Assembly (NCBI GenBank): GCA_014584635.1 | Contig: JACTML010000042.1 | Coordinates: 1 to 20,940, forward strand | Origin: Nitrosomonas eutropha | GTDB taxonomy: Bacteria; Pseudomonadota; Gammaproteobacteria; Burkholderiales; Nitrosomonadaceae | Direction of reading: 5' to 3' | Length of the DNA: 20,940 bases | Shown here: in pieces, positions 1-8,544 of the stretch | Numbering within the stretch: the first letter of the stretch is position 1 | Layout: every line of letters begins with the position of its first letter | Notes under the pieces: generated by a model | What the model was told of the DNA's origin: nothing | Seen by the model: only the letters and a program-made list of their open reading frames with translations | Database searches by the model: none | Position numbers and translations under genes: made by a program

Positions 1-411
1 CGGCAGATGGAAAAAGAGATCGCTGTTTTGCGCTCGAAGCTTGCCGGTGTGCAAAGTGCTGCGCTCATCGAACAGGCGCAGGCAATCAAGGGAATCCAGG
101 TGCTGGCTGTTGCGCTGGAGAATGTCAATGTCAGGACTTTGCGCGAAACACTGGATAATTTCAAAAACAGGCTGAAATCCTGCGTGGTGGTGCTGGGAAC
201 GATTGAGAGCGATAAGGTGATGCTGATCGCCGGGGTGACGGATGATCTGACAGCGAAACTTAAAGCCGGAGATCTGATCAATTTTGTTGCGCAACAGGTG
301 GGAGGCAAGGGCGGCGGACGTGCAGATATGGCACAAGCGGGCGGTACGATGCCGGAAAAATTGCCGCAAGCGCTGGCGAGTGTGGCAGGCTGGGTGGATC
401 AGCATCTTTAG
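1..411 (+). CDS. alaS: Alanyl-tRNA synthetase, C-terminal end (partial)
   Basis: This is the 3' end of a gene that enters from the left edge; the frame is open from base 1 and stops at TAG 409-411. The visible ~136 residues begin with a helical, Lys/Glu-rich stretch ([12 protein letters not shown]), as in the linker before the C-terminal domain. They end in the DHHA1 (C-Ala) domain, with the diagnostic [15 protein letters not shown] motif near the end. In AlaRS this domain helps bind the elbow of tRNA-Ala and bring the aminoacylation and editing sites to the tRNA. The catalytic and editing domains lie outside the window. A dispersed repeat (family A) begins immediately after the stop codon. 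Confidence 0.93.
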   Translation, partial: RQMEKEIAVLRSKLAGVQSAALIEQAQAIKGIQVLAVALENVNVRTLRETLDNFKNRLKSCVVVLGTIESDKVMLIAGVTDDLTAKLKAGDLINFVAQQVGGKGGGRADMAQAGGTMPEKLPQALASVAGWVDQHL

Positions 412-557
412 ATGCCTGTGCTCAAATTTTCACTGAAGGGTGCATTACGGCGTTAAAATTAAACTCAACATGCTCACATACTGTCAGTATGCTCCGCTTT
501 CCCGCTTAATTTTGCCTGGTACTGCCTCCCCTGGTTGAAACTTTGAACGGGCTTCCG
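412..557 (+). repeat. Dispersed MITE-like repeat, family A, copy 1
   Basis: This ~146-bp element fills most of the alaS-trxB gap. It shares a long similar core with the copies at 8363-8505, 14101-14256 and 19137-19278: CACTGAAGGGTGCATTACGG near the left end, GCGTTAAA, a central hairpin (CATACT-GTC-AGTATG), CCGCTTTC, TTTTGCCTGG, then TTGAAACTTTGAACGGGCTT at the right. The right end, reverse-complemented, resembles the left end, so it has imperfect terminal inverted repeats. It contains no ORF. The left boundary is diverged in this copy and is approximate. Confidence 0.8.
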
Positions 558-565
558 GGAGATTT

Positions 566-601
566 CAGAAAAATTCATGTGCTGTTTTTCTGGGATTTTT
601 T
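566..601 (+). terminator. Candidate A/T-rich terminator hairpin before trxB
   Basis: CAGAAAAA (566-573) pairs perfectly with TTTTTCTG (585-592) around an 11-nt loop, and a T run (596-601) follows closely. It could end alaS transcription. The stem is rich in A-T pairs, so it may be weak. Confidence 0.35.
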
Positions 602-651
602 AGCGGCTCTCTGGTGGTTGCGGCAGCGCTGTTTCTGAAAATTTAATCTGA

Positions 652-2200
<1,549 letters not shown>

Positions 2201-2230
2201 CCTGTAGCTGTCATCCATGTATATTTATGA

Positions 2231-2248
2231 CCCAAAATAATTTTTGGG
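2231..2248. promoter_or_regulatory. Perfect hairpin/palindrome upstream of carbonic anhydrase
   Basis: CCCAAAA (2231-2237) and TTTTGGG (2242-2248) form a perfect 7-bp inverted repeat around TAAT, 46 bp before the carbonic anhydrase start. No T run follows on either strand, so an operator or mRNA hairpin is as likely as a terminator. Confidence 0.3.
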
Positions 2249-2294
2249 AGATACATCAAGCGATGGAATTGTTCTGACTGAATAACAGGAAAAA

Positions 2295-2921
2295 ATGAGA
2301 ACCCTCACAAAAGAAATGCAGGCGAATCTGTCGCCTGAAAAAGCGGTGCAGCTGTTAAAGGATGGAAATCAGCGGTTTGTTGATAATCTCAAGTTCAACA
2401 GGAATTTTTTACAACAGGTAAATGAAACTTCTGACGGTCAATATCCTTTTGCCGTTATTCTGAGCTGTATTGACTCGCGCACTTCAGCAGAGCTGATATT
2501 CGATCAGGGGTTGGGTGACATTTTTAGCTGCAGGATAGCGGGTAATGTGCTGAATGACGATATATTGGGAAGTATGGAGTTTGCCTGCCGTCTTGCGGGT
2601 TCGAAAGTGGTTGTAATACTTGGGCATACCAAATGTGGCGCCGTCAAAGGGGCATGCCACAACGTCAAGCTGGGTAATCTGACTGCTTTGCTGGATAAAT
2701 TGCATCCCGCAATAGAGGAGGCCTCCCAAGGGAAGTCTGATTGCGATACATCGGATCCGGTATTCATGAAAGAAGTCGGACGCCTGAATGTGCATCATGT
2801 TATGAGCGAAATACCCAAACGCAGCCAGGTTCTGGCTGAAATGCTGAAAAGCAGTGAAATTGCCCTGATTGGGGGCATGTATGATGTGGATACGGGAAGA
2901 GTCAGTTTTTACGAAGAATAG
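2295..2921 (+). CDS. Beta-class carbonic anhydrase
   Basis: This 208-residue cytoplasmic enzyme interconverts CO2 and bicarbonate. The zinc ligands and catalytic pair of the beta class are visible: C58-x-D60-x-R62 in SCIDSR, then H111-x-x-C114 in GHTKCGAVKGAC. The N-terminal helix (EKAVQLLKDGNQRFV) and the GNVLNDDILGSMEFA segment fit the family. There is no signal peptide. The start ATG follows a purine-rich AGGAAAAA, a workable ribosome-binding site. It lies about 3.5 kb from the RuBisCO operon, but the toxin-antitoxin-like pair and cheYZ intervene, so co-transcription is unlikely. A functional link to carbon supply is inference. Confidence 0.93.
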   Translation: MRTLTKEMQANLSPEKAVQLLKDGNQRFVDNLKFNRNFLQQVNETSDGQYPFAVILSCIDSRTSAELIFDQGLGDIFSCRIAGNVLNDDILGSMEFACRLAGSKVVVILGHTKCGAVKGACHNVKLGNLTALLDKLHPAIEEASQGKSDCDTSDPVFMKEVGRLNVHHVMSEIPKRSQVLAEMLKSSEIALIGGMYDVDTGRVSFYEE

Positions 2922-2982
2922 CAAATAGCATTGACGCGCCGGTTTTGCTGGCTGATGGTAAACGCCAGAGGAGGCTGTGGCC

Positions 2983-3198
2983 ATGCCTGAGCGGGTGATT
3001 GCCCAGGTGATGAACATCGGTGATTACTCTGACGTTCAGATTCTGGTCGCGCAAGCAGGGGAGGAGGTACTTCGTGAAGTTCTGACACATGCGGAAGCCG
3101 GTCAGTTTAATGAGCGTTCTTGGGCGTATTGGCACTACCGCCTTGATCTGGCTGACGTGGATCAGGTACCGGCCTTACCTGTGCGGAAGTTTACGTGA
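2983..3198 (+). CDS. Small DUF6922-like protein, putative antitoxin partner
   Basis: This 71-residue protein starts at an ATG preceded by AGGAGG (2969-2974) with 8-nt spacing. A GTG at 2977 is in frame but only 2 nt from that site, so the ATG is preferred. The N-terminal half is helical (QILVAQAGEEVLREVLTHAE). The C-terminal half carries ERSWAYWHYRLDL and ends PALPVRKF, the pattern of small proteins encoded just upstream of AbiEii-type nucleotidyltransferases (I believe catalogued as DUF6922). It overlaps the next gene by 4 bp (GTGA), which argues for a two-gene operon and stoichiometric expression. Unlike classical AbiEi it has no winged-helix DNA-binding domain long enough to see. The antitoxin role is inference. 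Confidence 0.7.
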   Translation: MPERVIAQVMNIGDYSDVQILVAQAGEEVLREVLTHAEAGQFNERSWAYWHYRLDLADVDQVPALPVRKFT

Positions 3199-3878
3199 CA
3201 GGCCGGTTCAAACCTCGTATGGACGTATTGCCCCCTGACCAGAAGCGCCTGTGGCCGGAGCTCATTCATATTCCAAACCTCGGGTTTACTCTGTACGGCG
3301 GTACAGCCATTGCACTTCGATTGGGGCATCGCCATTCGGTTGACTTCGATTTTTTCTTGGAAAAGCCGCTTGATCGGAATGCTATCAAGGTGGCTTTCCC
3401 ATTCATGGCGCATTCTACGACACTGCAAGATCAAGATGACACCTGGGTTGTGCTTATTCCTCCTGGAGATTCAGAGCACGAACACGTCAAGGTTTCTTTC
3501 TTCGGTATGATTACTTTCGGGCGGGTAGGAGAGCCGGATTTTACCGATGACGGTGTTTTGCGGGTGGCATCTCTGGACGATTTGATGGCGACCAAGGTCA
3601 AAGTCGTGCTCCAGCGTGCTGAGGCTAAGGATTACCGTGACATCGCTGCAATGATCGATGCTGGTGTGAGTTTGTCACGCGGACTCGCGTCGGCCCGGCA
3701 GCTATACGGATCAAATTTTCAACCGAGCGAGAGTCTGAAAGCACTGGTCTATTTCAATGACGGTGATTTGAGAATGCTGACTGCTGACGAAAAAAAGACG
3801 TTGGTCGATGCCGTGAAAGTTGTACGTGATCTTCCTGATGTGGTGTTGCGCTCGAAATCCTTGAGTGGTTCGGTTTGA
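3195..3878 (+). CDS. AbiEii/AbiGii-family nucleotidyltransferase, putative toxin
   Basis: This 227-residue protein is of the DNA polymerase beta-like nucleotidyltransferase fold. Motifs are LYGGTAIALRLGHR (GGT at 35-37) followed by SVDFDFF, whose two aspartates (D50, D52) should bind metal. A conserved basic segment follows, LMATKVKVVLQRAEAKDYRDIAAM (about 130-153). In AbiE systems this protein is the toxin, acting by nucleotidyl transfer; related MenT enzymes modify tRNA 3' ends. The GTG start overlaps the upstream stop. An internal ATG at 3219 (MDVLPPDQKRLWPEL) matches where many relatives begin and could be the true start. The gene ends only 8 bp from the convergent cheZ stop, which suggests insertion of the pair behind cheYZ. 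Confidence 0.85.
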   Translation: MTGRFKPRMDVLPPDQKRLWPELIHIPNLGFTLYGGTAIALRLGHRHSVDFDFFLEKPLDRNAIKVAFPFMAHSTTLQDQDDTWVVLIPPGDSEHEHVKVSFFGMITFGRVGEPDFTDDGVLRVASLDDLMATKVKVVLQRAEAKDYRDIAAMIDAGVSLSRGLASARQLYGSNFQPSESLKALVYFNDGDLRMLTADEKKTLVDAVKVVRDLPDVVLRSKSLSGSV

Positions 3879-3886
3879 TCAGGTTT

Positions 3887-4528
3887 TTATAAGCCCAGTT
3901 TAGTCAAAAGATCGTCAACCTGATTCTGGTCAACGTATACACCATCCTGTTTTTGCGGGCTGGTGACAGGGCCGTTCAGTAAACTGTTTTTTTGCTTAGT
4001 TACAGTTTCCTTCTTTCCCAGATTTTCATTAGCCAGTAACTGCTGTATCTCCTGTTCAGCAGTTTCAATTACGCGAGCGATTTTTTGTATGACCTGGCCG
4101 GTCAGGTCATGAAAGTTTTGAGCCATCATAATCTCGGTAAGGCTGGCTTGCGCGATGTTTGTTTGTTTGGGGATCTCGTCCAGAAAATCCAGTGTTTGTC
4201 TGAGTGCATTGTCCAGGGAAGGGTGGCTCCCGATGGCAGCAGCAGTGGCTTCAGGCAGCTGCTGCCACAGTCCGTGTAAATGAGCAGCATTTATTGCGAG
4301 ATTCTTCAGAACGGGCTGAGCGTTTTCTATTGCCTGTAAAGAACATTCCGCAGCTTGTGTCGTTTTACTGACGACATAGGCCAGCCCTTCCTTGCTGCCG
4401 GATATCTCGATACCTGTCTGTTGCAGGCGCTGATCATGGCCGAGTTCAGTCAGGCAATTGTGCAGCATCTGGGTAAGCTGTCCAAAATGATCAATAACGT
4501 TCTTGCTGGTATCCAGACTGTTATTCAT
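3887..4528 (-). CDS. cheZ: CheZ, phosphatase of CheY-P
   Basis: This protein of about 213 residues ends flagellar switching signals by dephosphorylating CheY-P. The long helical hairpin carries MMAQNFHDLTGQVIQKI, with catalytic-site D141 and Q145 (equivalent to E. coli D143/Q147). The C-terminus VDDLLTKLGL is the CheY-binding helix at the end of a flexible Lys/Gln-rich linker. ATG 4528 is chosen because it aligns with the usual family start; an in-frame TTG at 4549 would add seven residues. It lies directly downstream of cheY on the same strand, the usual cheY-cheZ order, with no other che gene in view. Confidence 0.92.
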   Translation of the reverse strand: MNNSLDTSKNVIDHFGQLTQMLHNCLTELGHDQRLQQTGIEISGSKEGLAYVVSKTTQAAECSLQAIENAQPVLKNLAINAAHLHGLWQQLPEATAAAIGSHPSLDNALRQTLDFLDEIPKQTNIAQASLTEIMMAQNFHDLTGQVIQKIARVIETAEQEIQQLLANENLGKKETVTKQKNSLLNGPVTSPQKQDGVYVDQNQVDDLLTKLGL

Positions 4529-4571
4529 CTTAGTAATTGGTACCTTCAAAGGACGGACAGGGAAAGGCGGC

Positions 4572-4970
4572 TTAAGCGTGGACAGCTGCCATGTTCTGGA
4601 GAATTTTGTTTAGTTTTTCGTCCAGTGTTGCTGCTGTAAAGGGTTTGACGATATATCCATTGGCACCCGCCTGAGCGGCTGCGATGATATTTTCCTTTTT
4701 CGCTTCGGCAGTAACCATTAATACCGGAATGTCCTTCAGTACGTCGTCTGCGCGGACATTTTGTAACATGGTTAATCCATCCATATTGGGCATATTCCAG
4801 TCTGAAACAATAAAATCGAAGCTGCTATCACGCAATTTTTTTAAGGCCATAGCGCCGTCCTCGGCTTCTTCAACGTTATTGAAACCGAGATCCTTGAGCA
4901 GGTTGCGAATAATTCTGCGCATGGTCGAGAAGTCGTCCACTACCAGAAATCTGAGGTTTTTATCAGTCAT
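4572..4970 (-). CDS. cheY: CheY chemotaxis response regulator
   Basis: This 132-residue single-domain receiver, when phosphorylated, binds the flagellar motor switch (FliM). All diagnostic residues fall at E. coli numbering: D12 and D13 (VVDDF), phospho-acceptor D57 ([10 protein letters not shown]), T87 (VTAEA), Y106 and K109 (GYIVKPF). No output domain is attached. The ATG follows GGAG with good spacing (reading acGGAGaaaacgcaATG on the minus strand). The cheZ gene follows after a short gap, so the two are likely co-transcribed. The upstream region holds a family B repeat that begins about 67 bp before the start. Confidence 0.96.
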   Translation of the reverse strand: MTDKNLRFLVVDDFSTMRRIIRNLLKDLGFNNVEEAEDGAMALKKLRDSSFDFIVSDWNMPNMDGLTMLQNVRADDVLKDIPVLMVTAEAKKENIIAAAQAGANGYIVKPFTAATLDEKLNKILQNMAAVHA

Positions 4971-5037
4971 TGCGTTTTCTCCGTAAGTAACTTTGCCTTG
5001 GGCGGGTTCTTATATACAAATATCTGTAGTTGTTTTA

Positions 5038-5177
5038 GGAATCTCCACAAAACTGTCTGCGTTGTCATTTCCGCGTTAAAAGTCAGCTCAGATGCTCATT
5101 TATTCCGTATAAACTTCGCTTCTTCGCTGGTTTTTGCCTTGAACTGACTGCCTCATTAATGTTTTACAGAAGTTCCT
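5038..5177 (+). repeat. Dispersed MITE-like repeat, family B, copy 1
   Basis: This 140-bp element is similar along its whole length to the reverse complement of 19665-19804. Shared blocks include ATTTCCGCGTTAAAA, GCTCA, a central hairpin TTTAT-N5-ATAAA, TTTTTGCCTT, and GAACTGACTGCCTC. The ends are imperfect inverted repeats (GGAATCTCCACAAAAC at left; GTTTTACAGAAGTTCC at right). It has no coding potential. It lies between cheY and cbbR. Confidence 0.78.
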
Positions 5178-5317
5178 TTATCGGGCGAGTCAAAATCTCG
5201 CGTTTTAATAAACGGTCCGGCGAAAAAATACTTGAATGGATTTTTAACGCACAGACAAAACTGTGGTCGCCGGATTGTTGCTGGTTTAGGGAAATAAAGA
5301 CGCTGGCCGAGAATGAG
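5178..5317. other. Hairpin-rich spacer between cheY and cbbR
   Basis: No gene is seen here. The stretch holds GCGAG/CTCGC (5185-5201, 7-nt loop). It also holds a larger nested structure: an 8-bp perfect inverted repeat TCCGGCGA (5216-5223) / TCGCCGGA (5267-5274) enclosing CACAG-acaaaa-CTGTG (5250-5265). It lies downstream of cbbR and could affect its mRNA 3' end. Confidence 0.4.
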
Positions 5318-6253
5318 TCAGATGGTTGCAATATCGTGATGCGGATATTCGAGTGCTACGAGATCGGAGGCTTCATTTAGTAAAAATTGTTTGAAAACAC
5401 TGGATATTTTGGAAAGGCGCTTGTTTTTCTGATGCACGACATTCCAGTGCCGTATGATCGGAAAGCCTTGTATATCAAGGATTTTCAGGCGTTTGGCTTC
5501 AAGCTCCAGTCGGATGGTGTGGAGTGACATAATTCCAAGCCCCATTCCGGCCTGAATGGCCTGTTTGATAGCTTCTGCGGTATCCGCTTCCATTCCTTTA
5601 TGAATGCTGACCTTTTCACGGGCGAAGAAGCGTTCCATTGCGTTTCTGGTGCCGGAACCGGGTTCCCTGACAAGAAAGATTTCCTGTTCCAATTGCTTGA
5701 CCGGAATTTGTTTCTGGCTGCAAAGCGGGTGATTGGGTGGAGCAACGATAACAAGCGGATTTTTCATGAATGATTCGGACGTGATATCCAATCCTTCCGG
5801 TGGCTGCCCCATGATTGCCAGATCCATCATGTTATCTGCCAGTTGCCGGAGAACGCTTTCGCGATTGGAAACATGCAGGCTGATGGTAATACCAGGATAG
5901 CGCTGGCAAAATTTGGCCAGAAGATTCGGCACGAAATAATTGGCTGTGCTGACGACCGAAATGCTCAGTTTTCCCCGGTCCAGGCCCTTCAGCTCATCGA
6001 TTGCCAGTTCCATATCGACCAGTTGCTGTGTGATGCCACGACTGTAATGAAACAGCTCCTTTCCCGCTTCCGTTAAATGGACGCGTTTACCTATTTGTTC
6101 AAATAGCGGTAACGCGACCATTTCTTCAAGTCGCTTGATTTGAATGGAGACTGCCGGCTGGGTTAAATGCAGTTCCTCGGCTGCGTGTGTGAAATTGAGG
6201 AGGCGTGCCACTGATTCAAAAATCTTGAGCTGATGCAAGGTAATATGTAGCAT
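5318..6253 (-). CDS. cbbR: CbbR, LysR-type regulator of the RuBisCO operon
   Basis: This 311-residue LysR-family transcription factor has an N-terminal winged helix-turn-helix at about 4-63 (LHQLKIFESVARLLNFTHAA, LTQPAVSIQIKRLEE). The C-terminal substrate-binding domain (about 90-300) contains the usual GIDVGMGLGIM-like segment (IQAGMGLGIMSLHTI). It reads away from cbbL across a 183-bp shared regulatory region, which is the classical arrangement for CbbR controlling cbb genes in response to Calvin-cycle metabolites. The effector is not shown by sequence. Its role rests on position plus family membership. Confidence 0.9.
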   Translation of the reverse strand: MLHITLHQLKIFESVARLLNFTHAAEELHLTQPAVSIQIKRLEEMVALPLFEQIGKRVHLTEAGKELFHYSRGITQQLVDMELAIDELKGLDRGKLSISVVSTANYFVPNLLAKFCQRYPGITISLHVSNRESVLRQLADNMMDLAIMGQPPEGLDITSESFMKNPLVIVAPPNHPLCSQKQIPVKQLEQEIFLVREPGSGTRNAMERFFAREKVSIHKGMEADTAEAIKQAIQAGMGLGIMSLHTIRLELEAKRLKILDIQGFPIIRHWNVVHQKNKRLSKISSVFKQFLLNEASDLVALEYPHHDIATI

Positions 6254-6294
6254 GATTGTGCAGGTACACGATTGCTATGTATAAGCAAAAGTAT

Positions 6295-6330
6295 ATTGTA
6301 ACAATTATAATTATTAATTTTAACTTATGA
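6295..6330. promoter_or_regulatory. Candidate CbbR operator, AT-rich
   Basis: The region between cbbR and cbbL contains the perfect dyad ATTGT-A-ACAAT (6295-6305). A run of overlapping AT palindromes follows (ATTATAAT, AATTATTAATT) and ends on the proposed -35 of cbbL. LysR regulators bind T-N11-A dyads in such positions. No footprint-level assignment is possible from sequence. Confidence 0.4.
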
Positions 6331-6348
6331 TTTGTGCCGTGATATAGT
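6320..6348 (+). promoter_or_regulatory. Predicted sigma-70 promoter of cbbL
   Basis: TTAACT (6320-6325) and TATAGT (6343-6348) are separated by exactly 17 bp, giving 4/6 and 5/6 matches to consensus. Transcription would begin near 6355, leaving a leader of about 80 nt before cbbL. The -35 abuts the AT-rich candidate CbbR site, as expected for an activated promoter. Confidence 0.55.
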
Positions 6349-6386
6349 TCTTCTCGCAGTTTAGATTAATTTTATTAACGCAGTAT

Positions 6387-6412
6387 ATCCATCGCAGTTC
6401 CAAGTGATGGAT
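6387..6412 (+). promoter_or_regulatory. Stem-loop in the cbbL leader
   Basis: ATCCATC (6387-6393) pairs perfectly with GATGGAT (6406-6412); adding a G-U and a C-G pair gives a 9-bp stem with an 8-nt loop. It lies between the predicted start of transcription and the ribosome-binding site AAGGAGA (6422-6428). It may stabilise the abundant cbbL mRNA. Confidence 0.4.
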
Positions 6413-6436
6413 GCATTTTACAAGGAGATTGTAGAA

Positions 6437-7858
6437 ATGGCTGTTAAAAAATATGATGCGGGTGTTAAAGAATACCGCTCAACTTATTGGGAGCCGAATT
6501 ACAACGTGCTCGATACGGATCTTTTGGCCTGTTTTAAAATTGTTCCTCAACCTGGTGTTGATAGAGAAGAAGCCGCTGCTGCGGTAGCTGCTGAATCCTC
6601 AACCGGAACCTGGACAACGGTCTGGACCGATCTGTTGACCGATTTGGATTATTACAAAGGCCGTGCTTACAAAATTGAAGATGTGCCTGGCGACGATAGC
6701 AGCTTCTATGCTTTTATCGCATATCCAATTGACCTGTTTGAAGAAGGTTCTGTCGTTAACGTACTGACTTCATTGACGGGTAATGTGTTTGGATTTAAAG
6801 CCGTCAGGTCGCTACGTTTGGAAGATGTACGCTTCCCAATAGCCTATGTGAAAACCTGCGGTGGCCCTCCTAACGGTATCCAGGTTGAACGTGACATCCT
6901 CAATAAATATGGTCGTCCATATTTGGGTTGTACGATTAAGCCAAAATTAGGTTTGTCAGCTAAAAATTATGGCCGTGCAGTATATGAGTGCTTGCGTGGT
7001 GGTCTCGACTTCACCAAAGATGATGAGAACGTCAACAGCCAGCCATTCATGAGATGGCGTCAACGGTTTGACTTTGTGATGGAAGCCATCCACAAGGCTG
7101 AACGTGAAACCGGTGAGCGTAAAGGTCACTACCTGAATGTGACTGCGCCGACCCCTGAAGAAATGTACAAACGTGCTGAACACGCCAAAGAATTAGGCGC
7201 GCCGATCATTATGCACGACTACATTGCTGGTGGTTTCTGTGCGAATACAGGGTTGGCTGACTGGTGTCGTGATAACGGTATTCTGTTGCACATTCACCGT
7301 GCTATGCACGCTGTGATTGACCGTAACCCGCACCACGGTATCCATTTCCGTGTTCTGGCCAAATTACTGCGTCTGTCAGGTGGTGACCATCTGCACTCTG
7401 GTACCGTGGTTGGTAAACTGGAAGGCGATCGTGAAGCAACATTGGGCTGGATCGACATTATGCGTGACAAATTCATTAAGGAAGATCGTTCACGCGGCAT
7501 TATGTTTGATCAGGATTGGGGTTCAATGCCAGGTGTGATACCTGTAGCATCAGGTGGTATTCACGTTTGGCACATGCCTGCCCTGGTAACCATCTTTGGT
7601 GATGATTCATGTCTCCAGTTTGGTGGTGGTACATTGGGACACCCATGGGGTGCTGCTGCCGGTGCTGCTGCTAACCGTGTTGCACTGGAGGCATGCGTTG
7701 AAGCACGTAACCAAGGCGTAGCAATCGAAAAAGAAGGAAAAGCTATCCTGACTGAAGCCGCTAAACATAGTTCTGAACTCAAGATTGCCATGGAAACATG
7801 GAAAGAAATCAAATTTGAGTTCGATACAGTGGACAAACTGGACGTAGCTCACAGGTAA
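6437..7858 (+). CDS. cbbL: RuBisCO large subunit, form IA
   Basis: This 473-residue catalytic subunit fixes CO2 onto ribulose 1,5-bisphosphate. Start ATG 6437 ([18 protein letters not shown]) is chosen because AAGGAGA lies 8 nt upstream and it gives the normal form IA length; an in-frame ATG at 6404 adds an atypical 11 residues. Active-site features are the GTWTTVWTD loop, N116 in TGNVFG, K168 in TIKPKLGLS, the carbamylated K194 with D196/E197 in [17 protein letters not shown], and loop-6 lysine in [13 protein letters not shown]. Sequence and context (cbbQ and cbbO downstream, no carboxysome genes) indicate the non-carboxysomal, CbbQ-associated kind. Codon use is biased toward few codons, fitting very high expression. 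Confidence 0.98.
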   Translation: MAVKKYDAGVKEYRSTYWEPNYNVLDTDLLACFKIVPQPGVDREEAAAAVAAESSTGTWTTVWTDLLTDLDYYKGRAYKIEDVPGDDSSFYAFIAYPIDLFEEGSVVNVLTSLTGNVFGFKAVRSLRLEDVRFPIAYVKTCGGPPNGIQVERDILNKYGRPYLGCTIKPKLGLSAKNYGRAVYECLRGGLDFTKDDENVNSQPFMRWRQRFDFVMEAIHKAERETGERKGHYLNVTAPTPEEMYKRAEHAKELGAPIIMHDYIAGGFCANTGLADWCRDNGILLHIHRAMHAVIDRNPHHGIHFRVLAKLLRLSGGDHLHSGTVVGKLEGDREATLGWIDIMRDKFIKEDRSRGIMFDQDWGSMPGVIPVASGGIHVWHMPALVTIFGDDSCLQFGGGTLGHPWGAAAGAAANRVALEACVEARNQGVAIEKEGKAILTEAAKHSSELKIAMETWKEIKFEFDTVDKLDVAHR

Positions 7859-7870
7859 TTTAGTAACCCT

Positions 7871-7897
7871 CCTCGTGTATTACAAGTATGCACGAGG
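7871..7897 (+). promoter_or_regulatory. Intercistronic hairpin between cbbL and cbbS
   Basis: CCTCGTG (7871-7877) pairs perfectly with CACGAGG (7891-7897) around a 13-nt loop, without a following T run. It is more likely an mRNA-stabilising or processing hairpin than a terminator. It sits 29 nt before the cbbS start. Confidence 0.4.
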
Positions 7898-7926
7898 GAT
7901 GCGATCACTCACATGGAGTTAAATGT

Positions 7927-8283
7927 ATGTCAGAAGTAATTGATTATAAGAGCCGTTTGTCTGATCCGGCGAGTCGTAAATTTGGTACGTTTTCTTATTT
8001 GCCTGTGCTGGATAAGGATCAAATCAGAAAACAGGTTGAATATATTGTGAGAAAAGGCTGGAATCCAGCTATTGAACATACTGAGCCTGAATTTCTGATG
8101 AGTAACTATTGGTATATGTGGAAGTTGCCAATGTTTGGGGAAACTGATGTAGATCGTGTGCTGGCTGAAGCAGAAGCGTGCCATAAAGCCAATCCGAACA
8201 ATCATGTACGTTTGATGGGTTATAACAACTTTAATCAAAGCCAAGGTACAGCGATGGTAGTTTATCGCGGTAAAACGGTTTGA
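7927..8283 (+). CDS. cbbS: RuBisCO small subunit, form IA
   Basis: This 118-residue small subunit caps the L8 core to form L8S8. The family pattern is clear: [20 protein letters not shown] at the N-terminus, [26 protein letters not shown], and the terminal [23 protein letters not shown] 7927 is preferred over an in-frame ATG at 7888 because TGGAG lies 8 nt upstream and [14 protein letters not shown] is the normal start. It follows cbbL after a 68-bp spacer, and a strong terminator follows it. Confidence 0.97.
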   Translation: MSEVIDYKSRLSDPASRKFGTFSYLPVLDKDQIRKQVEYIVRKGWNPAIEHTEPEFLMSNYWYMWKLPMFGETDVDRVLAEAEACHKANPNNHVRLMGYNNFNQSQGTAMVVYRGKTV

Positions 8284-8323
8284 TAATCAATCTGAGTACG
8301 CAGTAAGGGTTTCTGGATAACAG

Positions 8324-8359
8324 ACCCTCCGTTACTGCAAGGTAGCGGAGGGTTTTTTT
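8324..8359 (+). terminator. Strong intrinsic terminator after cbbS
   Basis: ACCCTCCGTTACT (8324-8336) pairs with GGTAGCGGAGGGT (8341-8353), allowing G-U pairs, around a GCAA tetraloop, and a run of T (8353-8359) follows. This has all the features of a rho-independent terminator. It lies inside the cbb gene cluster, so partial read-through would give less cbbQ-cbbO-cbbN than cbbL-cbbS transcript. Confidence 0.88.
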
Positions 8360-8362
8360 GTC

Positions 8363-8505
8363 TGGAGTTTGTTCGAGGTTTCAGTCAGATGAGACAGTCC
8401 CAGGCAAAGTTAAACAAGAAAGCGGAGCATACTCACAGTATGTGAGCAATTGCGTTCAATATTAGCGCCGTAGTGTGCCCTTCAGTGAGAGTTTGAACGG
8501 GTTCT
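8363..8505 (-). repeat. Dispersed MITE-like repeat, family A, copy 2
   Basis: This ~143-bp copy is in inverted orientation. Read on the minus strand it begins AGAACCCGTTCAAACTCTCA, continues with the family core (CACTGAAGGG, CTACGGCG, hairpin CATACT-GTG-AGTATG, CCGCTTTCTTGTTTAA), and ends near GAAACCTCGAACAAACTCC. The two ends are imperfect inverted repeats. It fills the space between the cbbS terminator and the cbbQ ribosome-binding site, splitting the cbb operon. Confidence 0.82.
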
Positions 8506-8544
8506 AATGGCTGAATTATGTTTTCAAAATATGCTGGAGAAGAA

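Noticed and set aside
5159..5380. A 73-codon plus-strand open frame between the family B repeat and the cbbR end
   Set aside because: It begins within the repeat end, crosses the hairpin cluster and overlaps the 3' end of cbbR; there is no ribosome-binding site or recognisable domain.
6404..6436. Longer cbbL start at ATG 6404
   Set aside because: It overlaps the leader hairpin and ribosome-binding site and gives a non-family extension; ATG 6437 has AAGGAGA at ideal spacing and yields the standard 473 residues.
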